From positions 372,001 to 436,000 of the forward strand of contig JAYJMM010000070.1 of NCBI GenBank assembly GCA_037349105.1: 64,000 nucleotides of DNA, written 5' to 3'. Positions 11,001-24,336 of the stretch are shown here, in pieces (position 1 is the first letter of the stretch; each line of letters opens with the position of its first letter). The notes under the pieces are model-generated. The model did no database searches, was not told where the DNA came from, and saw nothing but the letters and a program-made list of their open reading frames with translations. The position numbers and the translations under genes were made by a program. The DNA is from Limnomonas spitsbergensis. Lineage: Eukaryota > Chlorophyta > Chlorophyceae > Chlamydomonadales.

Positions 11001-14000
11001 CTCTGGTGGAATACCTTCAATAAAGAACCCAAACCTTGACACATTAAAACCTTGACTCATCAGAAATTTACCTGGCTGGTGTACTACCTCTTCGTTGCTC
11101 TGCATTCTTCACAGGTTATTGAGCGTATGGCCGCCACTAATGGGCGCAAGCTGCCCCTGCTGTTCACGCTGCGGCCGGTGGCGCGCAATCTGGATGATGC
11201 GCACATATCCGCCCAGAAGTCAGGTGAGCAGGCCAATAGGATCTAGACCCAGAGCTAGGCTAGATCTGAATCCAGATAACTGTCGGATCCGGACCATAAT
11301 GCAGCATGACACTTGCATTGGATCAGACTAGGCTCCATATGACTGCATGGTGCATGTATGATAGTATTGGCATCTGTCACGTAAACCTGTCTAATCCGGG
11401 CCGTGATGAGTTGAGGACGACATTATTTATTTTAGTTTGTTCTTCAGCTGCAATTCCGCTACATCACGGCTTATGGCGGGAGTTTCCTGGTGCTGAACAT
11501 CCTGCTGCTTTGGCTGCTGGCGGTGTGGGCTAGCCAGGATTTGGCTCCCAATGGACGATCTGTGGCTGCTCAGGGACCTGCCAAAGGTGGTCCAATGCAC
11601 CCAAAAATAAACACTGGCCAGTGGGTACGCGAGGGGAGCTGCGATCTCCCGGCAGTATATTTGTGAGTTGGAAATTTGTCTGACACCCTCTCTACGGAAA
11701 ATTGCCTCCTCCACCCTCGGGTCCTGTTTCACAAACAGCGTGGACAGGCAAAGTATTGAGTAAATTCTTTGTACTATTTGACCTCTGTGTACCGCAGATT
11801 TGAATTTTCTGCCCTTAGGTTTGGATATGTGATTTCTATTCATGTTGCCCTCAGGACCAAAACTTCACTGGAACTCTTAATTTCCGACTGAAAACTGACG
11901 TTGACGATTGGTTACTAGGGATTCAATACAAATCTGTCCTGTGAACAATGTTAATTGTAAGGGTTAAGGCGCATGACATTGACTGTACTCTTAATGAATA
12001 AGACATATGTTGGCATGTGGATGAAGTCCGCCTTGAATGTTCCTGTTGTGTCCATTGTACGGCTCTCCTGGATCTGCCTGTCCCCGCCTTCCCTCTGTGG
12101 CCACAGGTCAGTCATGGAGACAACGAGCTGGTGTCGAGTGTCGGCACACGTGGGTGGCCGTGAAGAGCCTGACCCTTCAGATGCCACTCAGGTGGACTCA
12201 ACACAGGGGGTCAAGTTAAGGAAGAAAGAAATAGTTGTGAACACAAACGGTACACAGGTTTCACTTTTGTTCCAACACTTTGCAGACTTGCCAGTTTGGA
12301 CACAAATCTCCTGATTGCTTCCTTGACAGAAGGTTGTCCATCTGCGTACAATGTGCAGTGTTGAACTTGGTTTCGAATACAGTTTCTTCAGACGTTAGGA
12401 CAATCACCCCTTAACCTAGCAGGAGTCCCAGTTATCAATGCAGTTTTCTCCAGTTTTGAATCCTTGGTTATAATGCAGCTATCCAGATCTGCTCCTACAT
12501 CCGCAGAATTTTGGAAGCAATCAGAGGGCACATGGTGGTGCAGTGAGATGCATGACTCTGGGCTCCTCCCCAAACCCTAAATGCCATGCAAACCAAACAG
12601 ACAGTTACCTAACCTGTAGTGGGTGTTGTGGCCTTGATCCGAAAGGTGGCGTGTTGTCAATTTTCTTCACCCTTCCTTCCAAGTGTAGGGTTGCTGAACC
12701 CGCTCCCTTTTCCATCGTTTCTATCCCCCCCTGCTCACGCGTACAGGAGCTATACCTGGCCGTTGGTGGTGGCATGGATTGGGCTGTGCGGTGGTTGGTA
12801 CTGCACCGTCCTCTGGCTGCCCAAGTACTTTGAGGCAAGAGGAGCCCGGGGGGGGTCCATCTACGCACAGACCTTTGCAGTGGCGCTGGCCAACCTGCCA
12901 GGTAAACAAAATGGGACCCGATGGCAAGCCCAAGAAAATTATGGCATGCCCAGATAGTCCCAGATAATCCCGGGTAAACCCTGAGGTCCAAATACAATAA
13001 TGCAGAGCTCGTCCGTGGCACCGGCGGATATCCCTGGTAAAGAAAGCTCAACAAAATAGCATGCCCAGGCAAGCCTGAGGGTTCTTTGACCTTCAAGCTC
13101 ACTAAGCCGCGATTCATTGGTTACATTGTAGCTTCAGGCATTACATACTTCAACGCGAGTGACTCCATATTCTTTAACTAGGCCTGTCAGGGGCCAAGCC
13201 GCTAAGGGCAAGGCATGTCAGGGCTGCGCATGTCATGAAGTGATATTTACCAAACATTCGAGCAGGTGGGCTGGCACTGAACTATGGATCTTTGTGCCTG
13301 AATCTTTGTATTTATTTATACTGAACCCTTGTGTCATGCTTACAAGCTGAACCCAGCACTGTCCTCCCCTATGCCCCCTCCCACCCCTCTGCCCTCCTTT
13401 CTGCCCTCACTTCAGTCTAACTTGTCCCCCTCTCTGCCCTCCTGTCTGCCCTCCCCTCACCCCTCTGCCCTTCATTTAGGCAATGTTGCGAGTCTGTACT
13501 TGACGGACAAGCTGGGCAGGCGCCTCACTACCTGCGTCTGCATGGCGGGCGCATGTGTGTGTGCCCTTCTCTTTGCCGCAGCCCCTGCCAGCGGAGTTTG
13601 GCCCACAGGTGAGTGCTTGATACCGGAATGGCATGCTCCTCCACTCAAAATAATTTTGGCATGGCTGAGCGCACCCGTGTGCATCAGGGCTGCTATGGTG
13701 CGACCCTGATACAAGTATCTACTACCTTAGAGCTCCAACCCTGACTGTCAATCCTGAATCACAAACCCTGATCCAACCATTGAGCCCCAATCCCTCACCC
13801 TCATCCAGCCTCTGGGCCCCACCCCTGAACCCTGGACCCTGTAGTGGCTGCTTGTGTGTTCACGGCCGTCAGCGTTGGTGGCTGGAACGCACTGGACACC
13901 ATCAGCGCTGAGCTGTACCCAACATCCGTGGGTTCAAAGGGGGAGAACGGAGCTAGGGGAGTTGAGAGGGAGGTTAGGCTGAAGTGTGATTCATTTTGTG

Positions 14001-16331
14001 ATATCAGTTATGAGCTGCACCCCACATCAATGTGTTGAAAGGAGGAAGGAAGGCAAATGTTCTGAGGGTTTTAAGCTGTTTGGTTTGGAAGGCAGATTAA
14101 TGGGTTGAAAATGCACGGAGATCCTTTAGGCGCAACAGCGGCACAGTCCCTGCCTCCCACCTTTGATCCCTGCAGGTCCGCTCAACTGGCTTTGGGCTCC
14201 TGGGGGCGGCTGGCCGCATCAGCTCCTTGGTCACCACCTACCTAGCAGGTGGGGCGCGCGGGGAGGGGGGCTGGACCCTGAAGCCTGAACCTTTGGGGGG
14301 GGGGCAATCTCAACCCTGAGGGGGCGCTAGACGAATCGATTCAGAAACAGAGGCAGCTGCTCCCCGCCGCCCAAACAGCTGTATCTCTCTGGAGCTGCGC
14401 TGCTTCCCCCACCCAATAGATGCCTTTTACTGATACTGATGTATACGTTGAAGCATTCCCCGATGCATTTGCCCTTGCCTGCTTGTGGTAACGGCATGCG
14501 ACCTATATCACCTCTTCCCTGCCATAGTTCGGAAACGCCATTGATTAATCCATACATTTTCGTTGACAGAAGACACACTCATCTCACCATTCCACACGAC
14601 TTCACACTTACAGGCACACTCCTCGAGTGGCGTTTGTGGGCACCCCTGGTTTTGGCCGCGGCGCTGCTGGCTGCGGGGAGTGTGGCCATGATGATGCTAC
14701 CCGAGCCTGCAGGTATGAGGGGAGGAGGGAGAAGGGCTTGAGGGACGGAGGGGATTCAGGTGAAAGCTATTGGGGATTTGAGCGTAGGCAGAAAAGAGGT
14801 TTTAAGGGAAGCATTCAGTGTTCAGGTTTTTGAAACGGACGGAATATAGTTTGAGGGAGCTTGAAGGGTTACAGGTTGAACTCACAAGTTTGCTCCGCAT
14901 TTTCGAGGGTGGTAAATGTGATTCTCGGTCAAAGCAGTCGAGAGCAAACCAATGCAATGTTTGGAAATCAGCTATTATCATTGCTTGGAATTTTCAATGT
15001 GTGAGGGAAGGGCCGCCCAACCCTTGAAAACCTGAGACGCGGACGCAAAAATCAGCCCAAGAGTGTATTTGACCCTTGTTGTCAGCTGAGAAGGCAAGCA
15101 GCAGCAGGAAACGAACAGACCAACACCACTCACACCGCCACCATAACTTGTGTGTGAAATGTTGGGTTTATGTCAAAACAATAACTACTAACCCGCCTCG
15201 GCACCCCCTTACAGCTAAACAACCAGAAGCCCTCCCCAAAGCAACTGCAAACGTATCCACTATGTCAGGAAAGTCGGCCCCCAACCTGCAAAAGGAGATA
15301 TCAGATATGAAGCAGACAGGAAGGCAGTGAAGGAGCTGCCTGGACACAAAGACAGAAAAAGGGCTCAATGATTACCATTATGTCTGGGTGACAGGTACCC
15401 AAGGTCTCGGGTGTGGGGCTAAGGGCTTAGGACCAACCCTGACTAAACAATTACGAAGTTTGTTAGATTAAGGAATCTCTTTACCTCTCAACACATCTTA
15501 CAACCAGGGCTTGTCATCACGCCTGGGGTTACAGACGCTCAGAGGTACCTCTTTTCGCCGATTGCCTCATTGACAGGCTACAGCATACACTGCCGGGAGG
15601 TTTCACCTGCCGATAAATTGTCCTAGGCGGGAATCAGACCCGCATCCCCATTCACCTCCGAATGATACTCTTGCTAATTGAGTCGAGCAAAGTGTAATGA
15701 ACCCTATGGAATAGGTTTTAAGGTTGGGCTTCGGGCACCGCACGAAAAATGGGGGGGCCCTGTTGCCTCCTGAGCCCACTGCTTCCTGGTTAGAGCCTTC
15801 CCCTCTCAAGAAATAATACAGCGGAAGCTTATCCTTCGCTGTTTGGGGCATAGAAGGGCTCAAAAGGCAAGCATACTCTTTGCTGCACCCGTGTGCACCG
15901 CCTTGTCAAACCAAGGACTGCAAAACAGATATTGGACGCTGAGGGGGGGAGGGCTGGAAAGCTGAACATCTGGACAAAATGAAACGTCTGGAAAGCTGAG
16001 AAACCCATCCCCTGCAGGCCGCCCCTTGGAGGATACCTCTCCTGGCGATGGCATCGGGACTGAGGGCGGGGACTCCACGGAGGACGATCGCGAGGCCGGC
16101 AGCACCACGGCCCTGCTGCTACGCCCGTCCGGCTCTTCGTCCCTATCCGGGGTGCTGCAGGAACAGCCCCATCTGCTGCAGGAGCAGCAGCAGGAGAAAG
16201 AGCTGCAACAGCGACAGTGGGGGGCGGAGGGGCGGGAGGCAGCTGAAGATGCGCCCCTGCTGGCCAAGGGAGCGCTCGGGGGGCCGGGGCATGGTGCGTT
16301 TGGGGAGGAGAAAGGAGTCGCAACAGCCTGA
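5007..16331 (+). CDS. SV2/SVOP-like major facilitator superfamily transporter
   Basis: Fifteen exons: 5007-5057, 6148-6253, 6905-7012, 7581-7696, 8627-8688, 8896-8979, 10328-10457, 11115-11223, 12107-12191, 12747-12901, 13480-13608, 13845-13927, 14176-14248, 14614-14712 and 16018-16331. Total 1704 nt, 567 aa, all phases consistent. N-terminal motif EALNLVGTGRFQFLVLLVCG, the loop motif GDMIGRR after TM2, FLPESPRHL after TM6, and DKLGRRLTT in the second half are typical of the SV2/SVOP and organic-ion MFS branch. About 12 membrane helices are expected, encoded in exons 2-7 and 10-14. The last exon is a hydrophilic Gln/Glu-rich cytosolic tail. The substrate cannot be told from sequence. Exon 9, the hydrophilic central loop, is the weakest call, supported mainly by phase 1-to-2 fit. 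The donor of exon 6 is amplified in tandem (see 8968-9587). Confidence 0.85.
7085..7342. repeat. Degenerate tandem repeat (CTCCTTGAAGCTGCATTGAA type) in MFS intron 3
   Basis: About eight diverged copies of a 25-30 bp unit resembling CTCCTTGAAGCTGCATTGAA run through this intron. No coding signal is present. Confidence 0.5.
8968..9587 (+). repeat. Tandem array of a 35-38 bp unit that duplicates the exon 6 / intron 6 junction of the MFS gene
   Basis: The unit is roughly GGCTATCATCACCAG then GTAGGGGTGCGGCCTGGGGG. It spans the last bases of exon 6 (ATCACCAG) and the splice donor GTAGGGG. I count 17 copies of CCAGGTAGGGG, the first being the real junction at 8979/8980, plus an 18th variant CCAGGTGGGTG near 9572. 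Units differ mainly in G-run length. Read from exon 6 in frame, the first copy meets TAG at once, so only the first donor keeps the protein open. Confidence 0.9.
15620..15690 (-). repeat. tRNA-like relic (SINE-type) in the last MFS intron
   Basis: On the minus strand a B-box-like GGTCTGATTCC (15640-15630) follows a weak A-box-like stretch at 15685-15667. Arms do not close into a cloverleaf. A second perfect A box, TAGCTCAGTGG, lies on the minus strand at 16552-16542, just past the gene, without a B box. Confidence 0.25.
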
Positions 16332-17393
16332 ACTAGGCACGATTGAAGTGTGGATCTGTGACCTGTCCTACTTGTTGATCATAGCTGCTGTGAGGTGTGG
16401 CGAGAAATCCTATGGAGGACTTTCCAGATAAGAGAAATCTGGGTCAGGAACGTGCACATATGGGCAATTTCTAGAGCAGGAAGAGAAGGGGCCCCAATGA
16501 GGTGAATGGTACGTTTCCCTGGATATAAATGAAGAACCGTACCACTGAGCTATGGCCGCCACTTTGTAGGCCTCATCTCCCTCCCTTGAGGAGCCATATC
16601 AACGACTGGGTTGTATTTGTGTTAATTTATTTTTGCTTCTGTAAGGCCGAAGAGCTGCTGCCTTATTTGTTGAGTAACTAATGAGAGAACTGTGATTCAC
16701 ATCAATGAAGACTATCTCTCGGGCGAGTGTGGTATATGACATGTTTTCGTCGATTGGCACTGGAATAACGCCCTGGCGCTGGTTTTTTCTGTATGTTGGT
16801 TATAAACGTATCATTTATGCATGTGCCGAAGTTTCATGCAGAAGCCTCATCATTTTCCAATAGGTCATATACTAGCAGCTCATGCATAGAGAACCCAATG
16901 GAGTCATCAACCTGCAGGTCTATATCAGGCTGGTGGCACTTCAGATTTCAGAGATTTACAGCCTTTTAGGCCCCATGACGGCGCACAGATCTTTATCCTC
17001 CCGGACCACTTCGAGTTAAAGCAGCAGACGAGCACAAAACCCCCATGCCCTGGGCTGCTGGAAGGGACCTCCACACAGTGATGGCATCCATCTCACAGAA
17101 GCCACATCGCAGCAATGGATAAAAGCATGAGACTGCATCGGGACTCCAAATCTTGTATCCAAGTTTGTCGCACCTGGCTTCTGGTATGACACCCACTCCT
17201 TGACTCGCGTTAAGAGTGGTTATTGGGATATGTGCCCAAACATCCGTACTTCCAAACATCCATACACAAAACCCTAGCTTTGACTCGGCAGGACATCTGC
17301 GAATCAGAAGCTCTGACCCAGCAGCTCGAGAGCGTAACAGATTAAAACCAGACACCTCAGTGTCAGCACTGTTTGCCTCCATTCCCAAACTCA
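16332..17393. other. Convergent 3' intergenic region between MFS and KASIII
   Basis: It holds the 3' ends of both genes. A TGTAAG string near 16641 could be a green-algal-type polyadenylation signal for the transporter, but this is a weak match. Apart from the A-box relic at 16542-16552 I see nothing else. Confidence 0.4.
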
Positions 17394-20300
17394 TCAACCC
17401 CATTTCACGATGACAGAGGCCCAAGTGAGCCCGGCTCCGAATCCAGCCATCGCAATCTGCAGGTGCACCAATATAAATTGTCAACACACTTTTGGCTGTG
17501 ATGATGACCTGAGCAGTGATGATGAGTCTGGAGCGCAGATATGGACCCTGCAGGATATTGCCCCACAGCCATGCACACTTGCCCGACCGATAACATGTCG
17601 GAACAAAACCCGGACAATTAAATAACCAGAAACAAGTTAGCTAAAACCTGTCCACCCTTCAGCTTCTCTCAAGCTCCATCTCTGTTACAGATACCCAGCA
17701 TCAAGGCATCAAGCAAGTGCATGACATTTAAGAACGAATACAGTCCGCAGGCCAGAAACCAGCAGGCTTGCAGATGCGTGGGATTTGAATCCCCGCACCC
17801 ATCGAGCTGCTGCCCCTACTGCATCCAATTTAACATGCAGCCCTCGACTCAAAACCAAAGTCGTTCATGTTCATCACGAAACAGGTCAAGAGAGGGATGC
17901 TGAGGAGCAGCGACGCGTCATACACAGTGAGCATGGAGGAGGATGGTTAAGGGGTGTCTGTCCTTCGGCCTGAACCATCTTTGGGTTCAGGGACCCTAAC
18001 CCCAAATCCCAAACCATCCTCCTCCTTTCTCGTTGTATAGGAGTCGTTGCTGCTTCTCAGTCCGCACCATCCCTCCTTTCCCAGTTTCTCCCCATCCACC
18101 CTGGTGCTATCTTCCTTGATCAACTCGGATCAAGTACAATTCCCTTCGTGACACCACAGCCCACCCTCTGATGAAGCCTCTCTCTCTCCCCTGTTCTTTC
18201 CCACCAGGGGTCCACCTCAGGTCCCTCTTTCCCGTAAGCCAGAGTGTATCCATGAACCTTCCAAATGATGCAAATTTGGTGGCCCGTTCTGAGAGCCAAA
18301 TGTATTTTTGAGTGATATGGGGGGCAGCTATTCCGTTAGGTGGCCACCTCAGGTCCACCTTCTAGCCCCACCCTACAGGTTCCTAGGAGCTAAAGAAACT
18401 CATGATTCCAGAGCACAGATTTTTTGGCTGGCAACGGTCTTGTGCTCTTTCTCCACGTGCTGTCCTGTTGAGCTGCTGCACATCCCTGTCACATTGACCT
18501 TCCACATGTGTTCCACACCGACCTTCACAGGTCACTGCCTGGTCCTTCCAGCAAAGACTGTTGGAGGGACATGTGGATGTTCCCACAACATCCACCCCAT
18601 AAGCCCAGCCTCACCGCACAAATCAACCATGTCACCCATGCGCCCTCCCCCCTTGACTGGTGGAAGCCCTGCGTCTCCCCCCCTCTGATCCACTGTCCCC
18701 TCAAACCGGTGCATGCCCGCATGTGGACTTACCACGTCGCCCTTCTTGATGCTGCCATTGCGCACTGCACCGTCCAATGCCAGAGGGATGGATGCGGCAG
18801 ATGTGTTGCCGTACTCTTTCAAGTTGGACACCACTCGGTCTGCAAGCAGCGGGAAACAATTGACCTTCAGATTGATATGAGAGAGACCTTCCAATTGATA
18901 TCGAGAGAAATGTGACTAGTTGTATCTGGTATCACGCCATACACAGCAGGGATGTCAAAGGGTGTCAATGGGTTGGAAGGGGCAACACGCCTATTCAATG
19001 ATGCGCCCCAAGGGGTAGATTAAGGGAGCCTCATGCCAGGGGCTTCATACTGTAGTCGCGGACCTTTTACAATGTTATGATAGTTCTTAAGAAAGCTACA
19101 CAATCATGTGTACAAGTGTTTCCTACTGGATTGATTCCTCTTAAGGGGCAACGAATTATAAAATTCGACAGAGAGGCGATTTTTAAGCAGCGACGAAATC
19201 TGGAGACATTGAAATCCGTTTGAGACTACGGTACTATATATGGAGAATGAGTCGTGGCCAAAGGGCCATTCAGAAATAAACAGACGTCAGCCTTGCTTGC
19301 ACTGGCTTGCAAATCCGTGCGTCAATAGCCTCGTGCCGCTTTGAATCATACATGCCCAAGTCACTCGGGACAAGGAACACTGGCTGTGGCCAAAAGGCTC
19401 GTTAAGATGCGTACCCTTATGGAGCAAGGTGCATGGAGCTTGGTTAACGGCGCAGAGCGCATGGAGCTTGGTGAAAGGAGCATGTCCCACAGTGCATGGA
19501 GCCAGGGACCCTACCTTCTCCTCCACAAAGCCACAGGATCACAGTGGAGTAAACTTGCTAACCAAAATATCTGGGGGGGATTATTGTATGCGTGCGACAC
19601 TGTGAGCCTGACAGCCTGTCATGCCAGATCCCTGCCGCCCCACAGCTGTATTTCAGCATGAACCAGCAGCCCCAAGCAACAGGGAGCGGTTGAGGGTTTC
19701 AAGTTAATACGACCTCACTCGGTGTCAAACTAATTCCCTCCACACCCGCACCAATTATCCTCTGGTTATAGGTTTGGGTTTGAAAAAAAGCACACCTGGC
19801 GCTAGGCCAATCCTCTCCGCAGCTGCATCAATGATCCTCTGGTTTGCCTGGTGCATCACCAGCCAGTCCACGTCCTCCTTCTGTAGCCCAGCATTGACAA
19901 GCGCGTTCTCAATCACCTGCACAGAACCAACGCAACCCGATTGCTCAGGCACAGAAACCACACAAATATGCATGCTCTGCGCTATGCCTCGTGCGCAGAG
20001 GGTGTTGCTCGTTACCGGGGAGAAGAGGGGCTTCATGAGACAGCTTCAGCTGCAGGTAACCTTTTTTTACAGGTATGCAGCAGCCATAGGTCGCGTTTTC
20101 CCCAAGGTGGGCCCACTGGGGTCACTGTAGGTCAGCCTTTCACACTGCTGGGACAGTCACGGGTAGAATGCTTACCTTATCCCTCCGGCCCTCCCCTCTT
20201 AGGCCTTGGCCTGTGCCATGCATGCCAGTCGATGAGGCAAATGAACATCAGGTTTGTGCGCCACTTCACACTGTAAGATCTGACACACAAGTCCCTTAGC

Positions 20301-23129
20301 GGGACAGAGCGGCGAGAATACAAATGCCAACAGAGTGGTTCCCAACACAGATGAGGCTGGCGGGCAGCTGTCACATTGAGAAACGCGAAATCAAAACCAT
20401 CACACAGCCTGTGGATCTCGGATTTGACTAACTCCTACAGGACGGATCTAGATCTAGGATCTACCCTCTCACCTGGGGGACGGATCTGACAGCAAACCGG
20501 TACACATCCTGCCCGACCATTGCCACATTCTTGTAGGACCCTTGATCACTAGCACCCTTGTCTTGTGTTGGTTTCATGCCCTGAGGAGGGACATGGGTTT
20601 GGATCAAAGGCAGGGTGTGGCTCAAGGTGTGGGGATTCTAAATTCTGAAGAGGGTGCAGGACTGCAATTCAATTGGGACAAGACCTGGGATTCATCCCTT
20701 AGTAGCCTCTGTGAATTATAAATCTAAGAGTCTTCAACGTCCCGGACTCTTAATCTATCAGTCTTCAGCTGCATGCCCCACCAGTTTTTACCTATTTACA
20801 TCTCCAGGCTATTTGGCCCAAGGTCCTTAAACTGCCTCAGGGCTGTTGTGCACAAGAACAACTGTAGCTGCACCCCTAACAATACAATGCCCAAACACTG
20901 AGGTACACCCAGAGCAGCAACAGCTAGTCCATGACAGAGCCGGCATGCCAATCGACTGAGAGCTTCAATAACTGTATCATGACCCCAAACAAAAACACTT
21001 ATGGCAGTAGATTGCCCTTTACTATTCACCAAGTCAGTCACAGGAGGCACACCAGTGGCATCAGCATGCACCCCCCCTCCTCCATCAACTCACCACGGGA
21101 ACCTGAACCCACCTCGCCAGCGAACATACAGTTGAGGCTTTTTTGGCCATTGCCATCTGAGTGCATATCCAGCCCCAGGAGACCGCACGGTCCATCAGTG
21201 GCCTGGACTACCACCGCCCCGCAGCCGTCACCAAACAGGATGCAGGTAGCTGCGCAGGTCAAGGTGCAGGGCGGTAAGGTCAGGTATCAATGAGCAGGGT
21301 TGAGGGCACACAGCTTTAAGTCCAGGGTTAAGGGTTCTGAGGGCTAGGGATGTCAAATCAGGCGTGTCCTCCAGAGGAAATTGCTGTGGTTTCAATAATA
21401 TCGATTGTGCATCAAGGCCTGGATACGCCACGGGGACTGAATACGACCCATCCACGGCAAGCAGGCCTTGGGCACAATGAGTTGCATGGGGCATAAGGGG
21501 CTGTTTGGGGTCCAAGGGGCGAGGTCAGACGATCTGCGAGTCAGGCGGACTCATCAGCAGCACACCAGAAAATGCCTCATTGTAACCGGTTACCTTTAAT
21601 ATTTCATTATTCACTGACTAACCTCTCAAGAAGGTCACATTCCCAAAGCAAACACCCAACCCACAAACTTGCCATGCATGCAGCCCTGCCCGGTCCAGCG
21701 GTGTATGACACCAGGCTCCATCCACACACCCCTGCGGGCCCAGCCCTCACACACACCATTGGCCTGCATATGCCCATCAGTTCATGGTTCAGGGTATGAA
21801 CCAATCATTTTAATTACCCCCTGAAGGTCCAACCCTTGGGGGTCTCACATCGGTCGCGCCAGTCCACAAACCGAGACAGCGCATCCGCCCCCACCACCAG
21901 CACCCTCTTGGATGTCCCTGCGCGGATAAACTGCGATGCAGTGACCAGCGCCAGGACAAAGCCACTGCAGGCTGCCGTGATGTCAAACCCCACGGCGTTC
22001 TTCGCTCCAATGAGGGCTTGAAGCTGCAGACCGGCACAGAAGGGCTGCCTTCAGTACAGGCTGCATCTACTAGATCCTAGATCCGAGTGACCTGATTGTC
22101 CCCCAGGTCCTCCTGCAGATTTATAGTTTTAGTTGGCCGTGGCTTCATGCCCTTTCGCAGCCTGTCTACCAGACGGCATCCATGCAGATGACATGGTGGA
22201 GGGCGGGAGCCCTGGCGAGGCCCCAAGCTTCACAGCTGCGGCCCGGCCTAAGAATGGAGAATCAGGCCAATGAAATAGCACAGAATGCAGGACCCCACGG
22301 AGGGCCGAGGGCTCAGGCTTCACCATCCTTACAGGGTGGCATGCCACTACAAACTAAGAAACAAGCATTGCACCTTTGAATTTATGACATCATACCGGCA
22401 GTAGCAGCACCTGTCTGCAACTGCAACAGATGCTAGCAGCAGAAGCAGAAGCAGCCCTCAGCAGTAGCTGTCGGTATGTGCCGACGGTGCGTTAGATGGG
22501 CCCAGCGGACCTCGATGAGCCCAGTCCCATGAAATTCACCGCAATTCACCTGGCCAGCTCCACCAAACAGATCGTCAGGAGACGAGGTTGCGAAGAGGAT
22601 CAGGTCGATTTCGTCGGCTCGGATGCCGGCCATCTCAAGGGCTTGTTCGCTGGCCACCTTGGCTAGAGACGACAGTGTCTCGCCCTTGGCCAGTACGTGC
22701 CTAATGAGTGAGGATGTTTTAAGTCACGAGCTTGGCATGCTGTCCTTGGACAGTGCAGTCAGTGCTGGCGTTGCATCCCAACAACGGTCCTCACTCCATG
22801 CGCAGGGTGACAACGCCATCTTGAGAAGAAAACAGATGAAAGATGCACATGTACATCCAAATCGTAAGTTTCTTATGAGCTTACCTATTGTGGATGCCAG
22901 TTCGGCTGGCGATCCATTCGTCGTTTGTGTCGACTAGCTTCGCCAGGTCATCGTTCGTGACGACAGTAGAGGGAGCGCAGCTGCCCACTCCAACAAGCTG
23001 CATGCCCTTCATCCCATTAGATGCACGTGCAGTGATGATGACACTCCTGCATGCCCGGCTGATGGGGCGGACTGACTGGATGGACCGACCCCGACAGATC
23101 ACTCCACGGCTTCGCACATGAACTTGCAT
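17394..23129 (-). CDS. fabH: 3-oxoacyl-[acyl-carrier-protein] synthase III (KASIII), plastid-targeted
   Basis: Eight exons: 23129-22885, 22700-22550, 22023-21849, 21249-21094, 20540-20473, 19916-19796, 18839-18733 and 17456-17394. Total 1086 nt, 361 aa. KASIII condenses acetyl-CoA with malonyl-ACP to start type II fatty-acid synthesis. The thiolase-fold catalytic triad is present: Cys151 in DITAACSGF, His287 in HQANQRI and Asn317 in [11 protein letters not shown]. Other family marks are [26 protein letters not shown] and the C-terminal GFGAGLTW. Residues 1-40 are Arg/Ser-rich without acidic residues and act plausibly as a chloroplast transit peptide; the mature domain begins near [11 protein letters not shown]. 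The acceptor of exon 5 (AAG) is chosen by phase and is the least certain boundary. It is head-to-head with DAW1. Confidence 0.92.
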
Positions 23130-24336
23130 GTCGGCTAATTGCCAGATGGAGTTCTATTGATTAAATGGATGTAGCTACCTATGAAGCAATCTTCGATACT
23201 TCTGCCGTTAGGGAGAGAGAGAGAGCCTGTCAAATCCTCGATCGTCACCGGGTCGACATCGCGAGCGTTACAGATTTATACTGTGTAGATTACCTCCCCT
23301 CGGAATTATTTTGCATATCAACGTAGTCTGGAGTACCGATGCCACATGCTCAACAATCGCCGCAAAGACACGTCGGACATACTAGCTCCTAGACCATGTC
23401 ATGGGGCACATTATGTCCCTGCCTCCAATGGCACCCGTCTTCCTCGTTGACTAGTGCCCCGACGACCCCCACTTTCCCTGACACATTTGATTACTGTGAC
23501 AAACTGCGACCGGATTTGCTTATTGTCCAAGTCTCCCACATTCCGAATTCCTTCGTCTTTACTGCGCTGGTCAACTCTCTAGCTCACAAACAATGTCTCG
23601 CCTCCAGAGGACTTGCACTGTACACGTAGTTGAAGTCGGTTACACATCCGAATTTTCTTTCGAACAATGCCATGCCTGTAAATCAGAACAACATTTACAA
23701 CTTATCGTTCTCCTCAAACATAATGGTTGGACAGTTTCCTTGGCACCCGTTCTCCACCCTGCCCTTCCACCTGATCCTTCGCCGACCGTGCCCATCTCCC
23801 CCCCCTCATCCTTCCCCGCCTTCTTCTCATACACATATCATCCTTCTGGGAACCGCAGGCTTCCTCTTTCGTCCTGCCGATAAAATCCTCAGCATGCTCG
23901 GTGTCTCCAACCACGACATCTCCTCCGTCCTCAGCCGTCTCACGAAGCATACCATAAGCTGCCATATAAACATCCTTCGTCAGCGTCGCCATCTGGAAAA
24001 CTCCCCTGCCCATTATTGTCCGGTACCCCTTGACGATCCTCCTTAACCACCAGGTTTTTTGTCTCCCGGTGTACGGCATTTAAAATCCCGTATTTCTCAG
24101 ACGTTCTCTTTCTTTTCTTTTCTATGTTATGCGCTTCTGTCTCTTTCCCTGCCCAGTTCAACAGGCGCGGAACCGGTATTGATGACGAACGCCCGGTCTT
24201 GCTATTTCAAGTTGTCGTGTCATACTTTCGCTGCATCACACTTGCGCGCTGTGTCTGTCAGTTGAAGCCCCTCATATACGTTAGAGCTAACAGGGCATTG
24301 AGGACTGTATAAAATTCAGCAAGGAAAGCGTGTGCG
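23130..24336. promoter_or_regulatory. Shared upstream region of divergent KASIII and DAW1
   Basis: About 1.2 kb of non-coding DNA between outward start codons, pyrimidine-rich on the plus strand toward DAW1 (23700-24140). No TATA box or repeated operator is evident. Confidence 0.4.

Noticed and set aside
16542..16560. tRNA gene start with a perfect A box on the minus strand
   Set aside because: No B box and no 3' acceptor strand within 100 bases.
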